From assembly GCF_001544875.2 (NCBI RefSeq), contig NZ_FCOA02000003.1, positions 372,001 to 436,000 on the forward strand: a DNA stretch of 64,000 nucleotides. The letters are read 5' to 3'. The notes beneath the pieces were generated by a model. The model was not told the DNA's origin. It saw only the letters and a list, made by a program, of their open reading frames with translations, and ran no database searches. Below, piece after piece: positions 20,542 through 30,859 of this stretch; within the stretch, counting starts at the first letter, position 1, and every line of letters begins with the position of its first letter. The DNA is from Caballeronia hypogeia. GTDB taxonomy: Bacteria; Pseudomonadota; Gammaproteobacteria; Burkholderiales; Burkholderiaceae. Both the position numbers and the translations under genes were made by a program.

Positions 20542-22231
20542 GCGCACTCTCCTGGCCTTCCGAGCCGATGGGCGTCTGGCCATGCGCGAAATCGCCCGCG
20601 CGACGGAAGTCGTCGAGATCGTTCACGCCGCGCCAGTGGCCATGCACGTATTGCACTTCGATCTTGTGACCGGCGGCGATCAGCGCGTTGAGCAGCGCGG
20701 CCATATCGAGCTTGTCGAAACCTTCGCGCTGCTGAAGCTGTTCGAGCGTCGCGGCGAAGGCCTCGCGCGCGCCGCCGCGCACCTTGATGAGACCCATCCA
20801 TCGGCCTTGCGGCGCGCGGTCATCGGTCAGACTCTGGCCCGCGCCGACCACGCTTTCCAGCCACACCTTCTGGCCGAACAGCGCGCGGTCGTCGGCGGTC
20901 GAGCAGTACGCGAAGTCGGTCGCGGCAACGCCCGCGTGCGGCGCCTGCGACGAATCGACCACGACGCTGAAGTCGCTGTCCGATTCCATCAGATCGCGCA
21001 GGATATAGCTGCGGAACAGCAGGTCGCCGTAGGAGATGACCGTATCGCCGTTCATGTGCTTCACCGCGCACGCGAGCGACGCGAGCTCGCCCGTCGTCGC
21101 GTGCTGCTCGTTGACGACGAGACGAATGCCGCCCTTCTCGATCGCGTCCGCGCGATAGCCGCCCACCACCGTGATGTCGTTGATGCTTTCCTTCTTGAAC
21201 GCCTCGACGAGATGGCGCAACAGCGGCTTGCCCGCGACCGGCAGCATGACCTTCGGACGTTCTTTGGTCAGCGCTTCGAGACCCGCGCCCCGGCTCGCCG
21301 CGAGCACGACCGCGCCGCGCTTTTCGTTCGCCGCGCTGAGATAGATGTTCTCGGCGGCAGAATATTCATCCGCGTCCTGCAGACGAAAAATCTCGTTCAC
21401 GGCCGCGATGCGGTCTTCCACATTGACGAGCGTCTCGCTGTCGTGAATTTCCTTGGCGATGGCCTGCATCGCGGACACGGCGCCGCGAATCAGATGGTTC
21501 GCCCAGATCACGCAACTGATGCCCGCCTGACGGAACGCGTCGGTCGGCGTGCTGTAGTACTTCGTCGGCACGATGACAAGCGGGCCCCGCCCGGCCCATT
21601 CGCGCGCGAAGGTGAGAATTTCGTCGGGCTTCGAGAGCTTCGAGTGAATCAGGATTGCATCCGCGCCCGCCTGCCGGTACGCCTCGGCGCGCTTGAGCGC
21701 CTCTTCCATGCCCCAGCCCGCGATCAGCGCTTCCACGCGCGCCACGATCGAGAAATTCGGATCGCTCTGCGAGTCCTTGCCGGCCTTGATCTTGCCGCAG
21801 AATTCATCGATATCCGCGAGCGGCTGCGCTTCGCCGTTGATGAAGCTGTTGGTCTTTGGAAACTGCTTGTCCTCGATGCACACGCCCGCGATGCCGCGCT
21901 GCTCCAGCTTCCTCACCAGACGCCGCACGTTGTTGAAGTTGCCGTAGCCGGTGTCGCCGTCGAGCAGGATCGGCAGATCGCTCGCGTCGGCCATGAATTC
22001 GAGGTTGTCGACGACCTGCGTCCAGCTCGCCTCGTTGTTGTCGCGCACGCCGAACTGCGCGGAGATCGACAGGCCCGAGCCCCAGATCGCCTTGAAGCCC
22101 GCTTCCTTCGCGATGCGCGCCGAAATGCCGTTGTGCGCTTCCATCAGGAATTCGAGGCGATTGCTTTGCAGCATTTCGCGCAGACGCATGGTGCGCGAAT
22201 AACCGACGGGAATTTGTGTAGGTGCGTTCAT
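20534..22231 (-). CDS. pepM: Phosphoenolpyruvate mutase fused to a nucleotidyltransferase domain
   Basis: 565-residue two-domain protein. Residues about 15-300 are PEP mutase, which isomerises PEP to phosphonopyruvate, the entry step of almost all phosphonate biosynthesis. The diagnostic EDKxxxxxNS motif is complete ([10 protein letters not shown], 120-129), and the Mg-binding DGDTGYGN is at 91-98. Residues about 305-560 resemble sugar-phosphate-type nucleotidyltransferases. Their signature is altered: LAASRGAGL (310-318) replaces LAAGxGxRL, losing a glycine and the arginine, although PK (326-327) is kept. The second domain may therefore have weak or changed activity. The ATG at 22231 is chosen over an upstream start inside the intergenic region. 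Nearest neighbour on the 5' side is another nucleotidyltransferase 17 nt away. Confidence 0.94.
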   Translation of the reverse strand: MNAPTQIPVGYSRTMRLREMLQSNRLEFLMEAHNGISARIAKEAGFKAIWGSGLSISAQFGVRDNNEASWTQVVDNLEFMADASDLPILLDGDTGYGNFNNVRRLVRKLEQRGIAGVCIEDKQFPKTNSFINGEAQPLADIDEFCGKIKAGKDSQSDPNFSIVARVEALIAGWGMEEALKRAEAYRQAGADAILIHSKLSKPDEILTFAREWAGRGPLVIVPTKYYSTPTDAFRQAGISCVIWANHLIRGAVSAMQAIAKEIHDSETLVNVEDRIAAVNEIFRLQDADEYSAAENIYLSAANEKRGAVVLAASRGAGLEALTKERPKVMLPVAGKPLLRHLVEAFKKESINDITVVGGYRADAIEKGGIRLVVNEQHATTGELASLACAVKHMNGDTVISYGDLLFRSYILRDLMESDSDFSVVVDSSQAPHAGVAATDFAYCSTADDRALFGQKVWLESVVGAGQSLTDDRAPQGRWMGLIKVRGGAREAFAATLEQLQQREGFDKLDMAALLNALIAAGHKIEVQYVHGHWRGVNDLDDFRRAGDFAHGQTPIGSEGQESARD

Positions 22232-22248
22232 TTGTCGTGCGGCTCCTC

Positions 22249-23013
22249 TTATCCTGCGAACTGATTCAGCGCGTTGAGCGACGGCAGCACTTCGTCTGCC
22301 GCGCGCTTCACGTCGTTCTGAAAATCGATTTCGATCCACGGCGCGCCGGTCACATCGGCGATATCGAACACGTGGGACTTTTCCAGCAGCAAATCGCGCA
22401 CCGCTTCTTCATGCGGCATCTTCGCGCGGCCGCTTTCGACGTAATCGGCGCAGATTTGCGCGAGGCGCGTGGCGGTCGCGTGATCGAAGCGGAAGAAGCC
22501 GACCGATTCGCCGATCGTGTCGTACTTCAGACCCGCCGCGACCTGCTTGCGCAGCTCGACCGGCACGCCGTTCTCGACGCACAGTTTCACCGGCTCGTCG
22601 CCCGCTTCGAAATCGCGGTCGATCAGAAGACGATTCACCGAAGCGCCCGCCACCAGCGGCTCGAAAATGCGCTCGTCGTAGAGCACGTCGGCGTCCATCA
22701 GCAGGACATCGCCGCCGCGGGTCATCGCGTCGCGCGCGGTGTGCACGGACAGCACGCTGCCGAGCGTGAACTCCTCGTTGACGACGACTTCGCTCGCAGG
22801 CTTCCAGTCGATCGCCGCCAGCTCTGCTTCGATCTGCTCGCTCTTGAAGCCGGTCACGAAGACGACTTCATCGACGCCCGCGGCTTTCAGAAAATGCAGA
22901 TGACGTTCGAGCAGCGAGAGCTCGCCAAAGCGCAGCAGACATTTCGGCTGTTGCTGGCCTTCGGGCTGAACGAGGCGCAAGCCCATCCCGGCCGCAAGAA
23001 TAATTGCGCGCAT
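22249..23013 (-). CDS. Nucleotidyltransferase, probable AEP cytidylyltransferase
   Basis: 254-residue stand-alone NTP transferase. It has the intact signature [10 protein letters not shown] followed by PKCLLRFG, and an acidic metal site in [10 protein letters not shown]. LicC/PntC-like cytidylyltransferases that activate phosphocholine or AEP have this size and fold. Between AEP-forming enzymes and a CDP-alcohol phosphatidyltransferase, the simplest role is CTP + AEP to CMP-AEP + PPi. That substrate is inferred; a sugar-phosphate or polyol-phosphate nucleotidyltransferase cannot be excluded. Confidence 0.85.
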   Translation of the reverse strand: MRAIILAAGMGLRLVQPEGQQQPKCLLRFGELSLLERHLHFLKAAGVDEVVFVTGFKSEQIEAELAAIDWKPASEVVVNEEFTLGSVLSVHTARDAMTRGGDVLLMDADVLYDERIFEPLVAGASVNRLLIDRDFEAGDEPVKLCVENGVPVELRKQVAAGLKYDTIGESVGFFRFDHATATRLAQICADYVESGRAKMPHEEAVRDLLLEKSHVFDIADVTGAPWIEIDFQNDVKRAADEVLPSLNALNQFAG

Positions 23014-23037
23014 GGTTGTGTTCCCTTCGTGTGTGAT

Positions 23038-24054
23038 TCAGTCGATATCCGGCACGCGCGCGAGACGGCGGCGCTGCCAGCCTTTTTCAACGAAATGCAG
23101 ATAGACAATGCCCGGCACGCCGAGCAGCAATTCACGCGCGCGCTTGGCGAGCGACAGCGCGAGCGCCGCCTCGGGCGGCAAGCCGATCAGACGCGCGAGC
23201 AGGAGATAACCGCCTTCCTGCACGCCTAGCGAACCCGGAATGGCGAAGGCCGCGCCGCGAATCGCCTGGCCGAGACTTTCGAGCAACAGCGCTTCGGCCC
23301 AGCCGACCGGGTGGCCCAGCAGATGCAGCGCAAGCCACACTTCTCCCGTGCCGACGATCCAGCCGACGAGGCTCAAGCCGAAGCTCGCCGCGACCTTGCC
23401 ACGTTCGCGATAGAGTTCGTGCACGGCGGCATCGACCGCTTCGGCGCGCGTGACGAGCGACGACCAGTCACGCTTGGCCGAGAATTTCGCGGCGATGCCG
23501 GAGGCGAAGCGCATCGCGCGGCCGAACAGCCCGCGCCGCTGCGCCAGATAGAAACCGAAGATCAACAGGCCGATCACGGCGATCACCGAGAGCACCGCGT
23601 ACGTCACGCCCGACGACGAGCCGCCCGCCGCGTAACCCGTCAGCAGCACAACGCCGATCAGCGCGAAGATCAGTTGCGCGACGGTCTGCATCGTCGTGCT
23701 GATTGTGATGACCGCAGCCGCGCCGCGTGCGCGCATGCCGCGCTGCGCGAGATAGCGCACCATCAGCATCGGCCCGCCGATCTGCCCGGCGGGCATCAGG
23801 CTATTGACCGATTCGCCCGCCCAGCGCGCGAGCAAAGCATCGCGCAGGGAGACGTCGCGTTCGTTACGGGAGAAGAGCACGCTGATCGCGCCGGCGTCAA
23901 TCACGAGCGGCACGAAATGAAACGCGGCGACCGCAAGCAGACCCCAGCCGGCGGCGGCGAGCGTCGCCGCCACGGAACCGAAACCCTGCCAGCCGAGCAG
24001 CGCGATGAACAACACCACGCCGACCGACAGCAGAAATGTGCCGGCGCGGCTCAT
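23038..24054 (-). CDS. HpnL-like (lysylphosphatidylglycerol synthase TM) membrane protein
   Basis: 338-residue polytopic membrane protein of the LPG-synthase-TM/UPF0104 superfamily, resembling the HpnL subfamily found with hopanoid genes. Several transmembrane segments are seen. Family motifs are RWAGESVNSLMPAGQIGGP and the later GSLGVQEGGYLLLARLIGLP. Members are thought to move lipids across the membrane. Here it overlaps the oxygenase gene by 4 bp, which suggests it handles the lipid product of this operon rather than hopanoids; no hopanoid genes are in the window. Confidence 0.85.
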   Translation of the reverse strand: MSRAGTFLLSVGVVLFIALLGWQGFGSVAATLAAAGWGLLAVAAFHFVPLVIDAGAISVLFSRNERDVSLRDALLARWAGESVNSLMPAGQIGGPMLMVRYLAQRGMRARGAAAVITISTTMQTVAQLIFALIGVVLLTGYAAGGSSSGVTYAVLSVIAVIGLLIFGFYLAQRRGLFGRAMRFASGIAAKFSAKRDWSSLVTRAEAVDAAVHELYRERGKVAASFGLSLVGWIVGTGEVWLALHLLGHPVGWAEALLLESLGQAIRGAAFAIPGSLGVQEGGYLLLARLIGLPPEAALALSLAKRARELLLGVPGIVYLHFVEKGWQRRRLARVPDID

Positions 24055-24863
24055 GCCCGTCCGTTCTCGCCGCCCTTGCGGCGAAAAACCTGTCCGAAAC
24101 CGAAATAGGCGATCGAATCCTTCATGTTCGAAATGAAGCGCTTGAACGGCTTCATGTTCGGGTTCGTCACGTACTCGAACGTGAGCGACACCCGCATTTC
24201 GTTTTCGCCGAGCGGCGTCACGCGATGGCGCAGTTTGTCGCCGTCGAAGAACACGAACGCGCCCGGCGGATAGCGCACCGAGCCCGGCTCATCCGGCACC
24301 GCCGGATTCTTCGTGTGCAGTTCGTAGTCGAGCGCACACGAAGAATCGTCGATTACGCCGAGCAGCAGCGTGTAGCGCCGGCCTTCGTAATACGAAGTGT
24401 CGTAATGCCAGCCGATGTGGTCGCCCGGACGCGTGTAGAAATAGAGCGCGTAGGCGTGCGGATCGTCTGCCGGCGAGAGTTGCAGCTTGTCGCCGGTGAT
24501 CGCTTCCAGCCACTTGATGAGCGCTTCCGAGCGATACAGATCCGCGATGAACGGCGCGAGCTTGTCGAGCGTGTGACGGCTCACGCTGCCGCCCGCCTTA
24601 TGGCCCGGCAGATAATTGCGGTTCACGGACGGCGTGACGTCGTGCACGGCGGCGATCAGGCGCTCGGTGTAGTCGCGCGGGAGGAAGTCCTCGATATACA
24701 GAAACGAACCTTGCTGGCCGTATTCGTCGCGTAGTTCAGGCGTTTGCAGCGTGGCCAAGCGCGCCTTCATCGTCGCGTCGATATCGCGCTGCGACAGACG
24801 AACGGCGCTCGCCGCATGCGCGGGTTGAGCCAGCGTGTTGTCCGGAGTTGCCGTGTCGCTCAT
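24051..24863 (-). CDS. 2-oxoglutarate/Fe(II)-dependent oxygenase
   Basis: 270-residue jelly-roll dioxygenase. The iron triad is visible as H153-x-D155 (GWHYDTSYYEG) and H213 (KLRHRVTP), with R224 (RVSL) as the likely 2-oxoglutarate-binding arginine. The N-terminal 25 residues look disordered. Related enzymes hydroxylate carbon next to phosphorus (for example PhnY acting on AEP) or fatty chains; the substrate here is not known. The ATG at 24863 overlaps the CDP-alcohol transferase stop as ATGA, and its own stop overlaps the next gene in the same way. The longer upstream frame is a shadow of the preceding gene. Confidence 0.87.
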   Translation of the reverse strand: MSDTATPDNTLAQPAHAASAVRLSQRDIDATMKARLATLQTPELRDEYGQQGSFLYIEDFLPRDYTERLIAAVHDVTPSVNRNYLPGHKAGGSVSRHTLDKLAPFIADLYRSEALIKWLEAITGDKLQLSPADDPHAYALYFYTRPGDHIGWHYDTSYYEGRRYTLLLGVIDDSSCALDYELHTKNPAVPDEPGSVRYPPGAFVFFDGDKLRHRVTPLGENEMRVSLTFEYVTNPNMKPFKRFISNMKDSIAYFGFGQVFRRKGGENGRA

Positions 24864-25558
24864 CTCACCGCCTGGAAATCTTTGTCGTCTTTTGCGTGGG
24901 ACGCCTGCGCGCGGCGCTTCATCTGCGCGCTGACGCGCTGATAGTCCACCGCGACGTATACGGCGAAGAGCGGCGCGCCAATAGCGGCGGCGATCAGAAA
25001 CGGCGTCATGCCATTCAGGACGGTGACGACCGGCAGCAGATAAAGCACATCTTCCGTTTCGAAGCCAGCCATCGATGCCTGTTTCGTGCCGGTCTTGCCG
25101 ACCATCGACTCGATGCGCATGCGCAGGAAGAAGATCAGCGCGACCGCCACGCCAGCCAGCGCGCCGAGCCATTGCGCGGGCACGATCATGGACGGGTGAT
25201 GCACGGCCACGTAGAAACCCAGCCCGACGAACAGCAGCACGGTGACGAGCGCGTCGCACGCGAGGTCGTAAAAGTGCCCGATCTTGCTGGATTGCCCGCT
25301 GATGCGCGCGAGTTCTCCGTCGGTGTGATCGACGAGATTCGACAGCGCGATGAGCAGCGCGCCGAGCGTGCACATCCAGAACTGACCGAGCGACAGATAG
25401 TACGCGCCGGCAAGACCTATGGCGAGGCGCAGGGTCGTCAGATGGTTGGGCGTAACCGGCGTTCCGACGAGCGGCGTAACGAGGCGGCGGGCGAGCCGTG
25501 CATCCCACGTGGTGGGCTCGGGAACGGCTTTAGGATCGGGCGGACACGATTTTGTCAT
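24860..25558 (-). CDS. CDP-alcohol phosphatidyltransferase family protein
   Basis: 232-residue membrane enzyme with the complete CDP-alcohol phosphotransferase motif D77-x2-D80-G81-x2-A84-R85-x8-G94-x3-D98-x3-D102. About six hydrophobic segments follow the family topology. The family transfers a phospho-alcohol (or phosphonate) from a CMP-activated donor to a lipid or polyol acceptor. First gene of the phosphonate operon, so a likely reaction is CMP-AEP + diacylglycerol to AEP-diacylglycerol + CMP (inference). A TATATT element lies about 10 nt before the ATG, possibly giving a very short leader. Confidence 0.9.
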   Translation of the reverse strand: MTKSCPPDPKAVPEPTTWDARLARRLVTPLVGTPVTPNHLTTLRLAIGLAGAYYLSLGQFWMCTLGALLIALSNLVDHTDGELARISGQSSKIGHFYDLACDALVTVLLFVGLGFYVAVHHPSMIVPAQWLGALAGVAVALIFFLRMRIESMVGKTGTKQASMAGFETEDVLYLLPVVTVLNGMTPFLIAAAIGAPLFAVYVAVDYQRVSAQMKRRAQASHAKDDKDFQAVR

Positions 25559-25740
25559 CCCGCGAATATAGCTCTAATTCGCCGAAGCTGCATATATTGC
25601 GGCCTGCCTGCGACGCGGCTTTTCCCTGATGGCTCAAGCCCTGAAAGACGATCTCGCGCGGAGCCTTGCGAACGCCAAAACAGTGCCTGCCCTTGCCCCG
25701 GAAATTTTTTCCTGCCGATGCAATTCGCGAGCGATGACGC

Positions 25741-25777
25741 AAAGAAGGCGGCGCCGGATGGAATCCGCGCCGCCTTC
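25741..25777 (-). terminator. Terminator after the DUF4136 lipoprotein gene
   Basis: GAAGGCGGCG (25744-25753) pairs with CGCCGCCTTC (25768-25777), with a T-rich minus-strand tail. It separates the DUF4136 gene from the phosphonate operon. The remaining 25559-25740 stretch shows no gene. Confidence 0.7.
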
Positions 25778-25796
25778 GCATCGAGATGCCAGAGAG

Positions 25797-26519
25797 TCAG
25801 TCGACCGCTTTCGCGCCCGACGCCGGTGGTGGCGGCGGTACGCTGCGCTCGTTCGAATTGACTGCCGCCGCTTCATTCGACACGCCGCCGTTCTTGTCCA
25901 CCGGCAAGGTCACCGTGCGCACCGTGCCGTTGCCGAGCGGGAAGTCGGCGAGCGCGCTGCGCACGAGGAAAGGCATCGCCTGATAGAGAGAGGGATCGCC
26001 CGTCGAATTGACGGCCGTGACCTTGTAGGCTTCGCGGCCGGTGCTGCGGTCGGTCATGCGGATCTGCAGCGCATGGATGTAGACCGGATACGTCTGGTCG
26101 ACGTAGCCCGTCGGGCCCCACGGACCGTACGGACCCCAGCCGCCCCACGGACCGCCCCAGTACGGGCCGCCCCACGGTCCGTACATCCACGGATCGTAGA
26201 AGACCGGCTGACGCACGGTCACCGTGTCGCCGCGCACGGCGTAGGCAATCGCCACCTGATAATTCGCGCTCGCGCCCGGCACCTGGCGGAAGTTGTACTT
26301 CGACAGCTCATTGGCGACGAGCGTCTCGTACGTCGTCTGCTCGATGCTGTTCTGCTGCTCGTCCTTGCGCGCGAATGCGTAGGTGCGGGTCGTGTCGTTG
26401 CCGCGCCAGTCGGAGAAGGCGGTCACCTGGGTCTGCACGTAGGTCGTGCATCCGCCGAGCCACAGCGCGACAAGCGCCAGCACGGCCAGGCGGCCCAGCG
26501 CAATCAAACGGAAATTCAT
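25797..26519 (-). CDS. DUF4136 domain lipoprotein
   Basis: 240-residue outer-membrane-type lipoprotein. The signal peptide ends in the lipobox LGGC (C24), and the DUF4136 domain follows. A low-complexity Trp/Gly/Pro/Tyr insert near the middle (WGGPYWGGPWGGWGPYGPWG and flanks) and a Pro-rich C-terminal tail (PPPPPASGAK) stand out. Function unknown; DUF4136 proteins are common envelope lipoproteins in proteobacteria. The ATG at 26519 is chosen because it begins the signal peptide. Confidence 0.85.
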   Translation of the reverse strand: MNFRLIALGRLAVLALVALWLGGCTTYVQTQVTAFSDWRGNDTTRTYAFARKDEQQNSIEQTTYETLVANELSKYNFRQVPGASANYQVAIAYAVRGDTVTVRQPVFYDPWMYGPWGGPYWGGPWGGWGPYGPWGPTGYVDQTYPVYIHALQIRMTDRSTGREAYKVTAVNSTGDPSLYQAMPFLVRSALADFPLGNGTVRTVTLPVDKNGGVSNEAAAVNSNERSVPPPPPASGAKAVD

Positions 26520-26740
26520 GGTCGTCCTCACTTCGTTCAGCACCCTGCCCGTTATGTTTCGCACCGCCGGCATGTCCGGCGGCGGCTTGTTTTGTGGGGT
26601 CCACGACGCGCTGCGCCGCCCGATTCACGATCCCCGGGCGGCTTGTACAATGGTTCGACCAGCCGCGCGCGCGTTGGTGCGCTCATTCGTTCGAGCGCAC
26701 AACGCCCGGCGCCGCTCAATCCAAACATGAAGATCTTGCC

Positions 26741-29458
26741 ATGTCTACCACGACCGCATCCGCAGTGATTCGCCGCGAGGACTACACGCCGCCCGCCTTC
26801 CTGATCGACTCCGTCGCGCTCGAGTTCGACCTCGTGCCGGCGCGCACGGTCGTGAAGAACACGATGAAGCTGCGCCGCAACCCCGACGCCCGCGGCAACG
26901 CCACGCGCCTCGAACTGATGGGCGAGCAACTCGAATTCGTGAGCGCGACGATCGACGGCGCCGCGCACGCGGATGTCCGCATCGAGGAGAACGGGCTGTC
27001 CATCGGCAGTATTCCTGCGGATGTCTTCGAGCTTAGCATCGAGAGCATCTGCAATCCGGCGGAGAACACGACGCTCTCCGGACTTTATGTCTCCAGCGGC
27101 AACTTCTTCACGCAGTGCGAGGCGGAGGGCTTCCGCCGCATCACCTACTTCCTCGATCGACCGGACGTGATGGCCACCTACGTCGTCACGCTGCGCGCCG
27201 ACAAGACCGCGTATCCGGTGCTGCTGTCCAACGGCAATCTGATCGAAGAAGGCGATCTCCCCGATGGCCGGCACTTCGCCACCTGGGAAGACCCGTTCAA
27301 GAAGCCGAGCTATCTGTTCGCGCTGGTTGCGGGCAAGCTCGTGTGCATCGAGGAGCGCATTCAGTCGGGTTCGGGCAAGGAGAAGCTGCTGCAGGTTTGG
27401 GTCGAGCCGCACGATCTCGACAAGACCCGTCACGCGATGGACTCGCTCATCAACTCGATCCGCTGGGACGAAAGGCGCTTCGGGCTGGAGCTGGATCTCG
27501 ACCGCTTCATGATCGTCGCGGTGAGCGACTTCAACATGGGCGCGATGGAGAACAAGGGCCTCAATATCTTCAACACGAAGTACGTGCTGGCCAATCCGGA
27601 AACCGCGACGGACACGGATTTCTCCAATATCGAAGCCGTGGTCGGACACGAGTACTTCCATAACTGGACCGGCAATCGCGTGACCTGCCGCGACTGGTTC
27701 CAGCTGAGCCTGAAGGAAGGCCTGACCGTGTTCCGCGATCAGGAATTCTCCGCCGACATGGCCGCCGGCGACGTCGAAGGCGCGGCCAGCGCCGCTGCGC
27801 GCGCGACCAAGCGCATCGAGGACGTGCGCGTGCTGCGTCAGATGCAGTTCGCGGAAGACGCTGGTCCGATGGCGCATCCGGTGCGTCCTGAGAGCTACGT
27901 CGAGATCAATAACTTCTACACGATGACCGTCTACGAGAAAGGCTCGGAAGTCGTGCGGATGTATCAGACGCTGTTCGGCCGCGACGGCTTCCGCCGCGGC
28001 ATGGACTTGTACTTCCAGCGCTTCGACGGCCAGGCCGTGACCTGCGACGACTTCCGCCAGGCGCTCGCCGATGCGAATCATCGCGATCTCGCGCAATTCG
28101 AGCGCTGGTACGCTCAGGCAGGCACTCCGCGCGTCTCAGTGCGCGCGCAGTACGACGCCGCGAACAAGCGCTACACGCTGACGCTCGCGCAAGGTTACGG
28201 CGACGCGTCCGAAGCCGCGCGCGAAACGCAGAAGGGACCGCTTTTGATTCCATTCTCGGTCGGTCTGATCGGCCAGAACGGCGCGGATCTGCCGCTGCGC
28301 CTGGAAGGCGAGAAAGAGCCGAACGGCACGACGCGCGTGCTCGAATTCACGCAGCGCGAGCAGTCCTTCACGTTCGTCGATGTGAACGAGGCGCCGCTGC
28401 CCTCGCTGCTGCGCAATTTCTCGGCGCCGGTGATCGTCGAATACGACTACACCAACGAGGAACTCGCGTTCCTGCTCGCGCACGACAGCGATCCGTTCAA
28501 CCGCTGGGAAGCGGGCCAGCGCCTGGCCACGCGCGAGCTGCTCGCGCTCGCCGGACGCGCGGCGAAGGGCGAGACGCTCGCCATCGACGATCAGGTGATC
28601 GCCGCGTTCGCCCGCGTGCTCGGCGACACCACGCTCACGCCCGCGTTCCGCGAACTCGCGCTGATGCTGCCCTCGGAAAGCTATCTCGCCGAGCAGATGT
28701 CGGTATCCGATCCGGCAGCCGTGCACGCGGCGCGCGTCTTCATGAGCCGTCGCCTTGCGTCGCAGTTGCGCGACAAATGGCTCGCGACTTACGAGGCGAA
28801 CCGCACACCGGGCGACTATCGTCCGACCGCGGACGATGCCGGCAAGCGCGGCCTCAAGAACCTCGCCCTCGCCTACCTGAGCCAGCTCGACGATCCGCGC
28901 GAGGCCGTGAAGCTCGCGCAGGCGCAATACGCAGCCGCCAACAACATGACCGACCGCTCGGCCGCACTCGGCGCTCTGTTGCTCGCAAGCGCGACGAAGG
29001 GCGCGGATGGGAGCGTCGCGGACGCGGCGCTGGCGGACTTCTACCGACGCTTCGAGAACGAGGCGCTGGTCATCGACAAATGGTTCGCGCTGCAAGCCAC
29101 GCAGCGCGGCGGGCCGGATCGCAAGGTCATCGAGATCGTGCGCAAGCTGATGCAGCATCAGGCGTTCAACATCAAGAATCCGAATCGCGCGCGCTCACTG
29201 ATTTTCAGCTTCTGCAGCGGCAACCCGGCGCAGTTCCACGCGGCGGACGGCTCCGGCTATGCGTTCTGGGCCGAACAGGTGATCGCGCTCGATGCGCTCA
29301 ATCCGCAGGTCGCGGCACGGCTCGCGCGCGGGCTCGAACTGTGGCGCCGCTTCACGCCGCAGTTGCGCGAGAAGATGCACGCGGCGTTGAGCCAAGTCGC
29401 CGCAACGGCGAAATCGCGTGACGTGCGCGAGGTGGTCGAGAAGGCGCTCGCCGCTTAA
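26741..29458 (+). CDS. pepN: Aminopeptidase N
   Basis: M1-family zinc aminopeptidase that removes N-terminal residues from peptides in the cytoplasm. The exopeptidase motif GAMEN is at 267-271. The zinc motif HEYFH (HExxH) is at 303-307, followed about 20 residues later by the third ligand in LKEGLTVFRDQEF. The C-terminal half is the alpha-helical domain typical of the E. coli-type enzyme. 905 residues; the ATG at 26741 begins MSTTTASAVIRREDY. Confidence 0.95.
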   Translation: MSTTTASAVIRREDYTPPAFLIDSVALEFDLVPARTVVKNTMKLRRNPDARGNATRLELMGEQLEFVSATIDGAAHADVRIEENGLSIGSIPADVFELSIESICNPAENTTLSGLYVSSGNFFTQCEAEGFRRITYFLDRPDVMATYVVTLRADKTAYPVLLSNGNLIEEGDLPDGRHFATWEDPFKKPSYLFALVAGKLVCIEERIQSGSGKEKLLQVWVEPHDLDKTRHAMDSLINSIRWDERRFGLELDLDRFMIVAVSDFNMGAMENKGLNIFNTKYVLANPETATDTDFSNIEAVVGHEYFHNWTGNRVTCRDWFQLSLKEGLTVFRDQEFSADMAAGDVEGAASAAARATKRIEDVRVLRQMQFAEDAGPMAHPVRPESYVEINNFYTMTVYEKGSEVVRMYQTLFGRDGFRRGMDLYFQRFDGQAVTCDDFRQALADANHRDLAQFERWYAQAGTPRVSVRAQYDAANKRYTLTLAQGYGDASEAARETQKGPLLIPFSVGLIGQNGADLPLRLEGEKEPNGTTRVLEFTQREQSFTFVDVNEAPLPSLLRNFSAPVIVEYDYTNEELAFLLAHDSDPFNRWEAGQRLATRELLALAGRAAKGETLAIDDQVIAAFARVLGDTTLTPAFRELALMLPSESYLAEQMSVSDPAAVHAARVFMSRRLASQLRDKWLATYEANRTPGDYRPTADDAGKRGLKNLALAYLSQLDDPREAVKLAQAQYAAANNMTDRSAALGALLLASATKGADGSVADAALADFYRRFENEALVIDKWFALQATQRGGPDRKVIEIVRKLMQHQAFNIKNPNRARSLIFSFCSGNPAQFHAADGSGYAFWAEQVIALDALNPQVAARLARGLELWRRFTPQLREKMHAALSQVAATAKSRDVREVVEKALAA

Positions 29459-29620
29459 GCCCTGTTTCATCTGCTTTTTTTGTCCGACGGCCGTCGCGCG
29501 TGGTTCTCGCGCGACGGCCGTTCTCGCTTATGGCGGATTCGCGCAGCCGCTGTCATACGGAGGCGTCAGGTCAAGCGGTTAGAATCGTGGATATTCGTCT
29601 AACGCTCACGGAGCTTAAGC

Positions 29621-30640
<1,020 letters not shown>

Positions 30641-30722
30641 TCTTAGGTATTGCCAACCTCAGAAAAGCTCTGCATAATCTCACTTCTTCGTTGCTGACGA
30701 ATATTTCAGACGCAACAATGGA

Positions 30723-30798
30723 GCCGGAATAGCTCAGACGGTAGAGCAGCGCATTCGTAATGCGAAGGTCGGGGGTTCGATTCCTCTTTCCGGCACCA
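30723..30798 (+). tRNA. tRNA-Thr (CGT)
   Basis: 76 nt with encoded CCA. The acceptor gccggaa pairs with ttccggc. The anticodon stem gcatt/aatgc encloses anticodon CGT. The T arm contains gttcgattc. Confidence 0.95.
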
Positions 30799-30820
30799 GA
30801 CAGGATTCAGGCAGCATTAA

Positions 30821-30856
30821 AAAACCCGCGTTCACGCAAGTGACGCGGGTTTTTGC
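30821..30856 (+). terminator. Terminator after tRNA-Thr
   Basis: CCCGCG (30825-30830) and CGCGGG (30844-30849) with additional pairing of CAC/GTG. A-rich 5' flank and T-rich 3' flank. Confidence 0.88.
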
Positions 30857-30859
30857 TTT

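Noticed and set aside
29487..29521. Strong GC hairpin between pepN and fbp
   Set aside because: Perfect 14-bp stem, but the downstream flank is only TTCTCGC and the T run is on the wrong side, so not called as a terminator.
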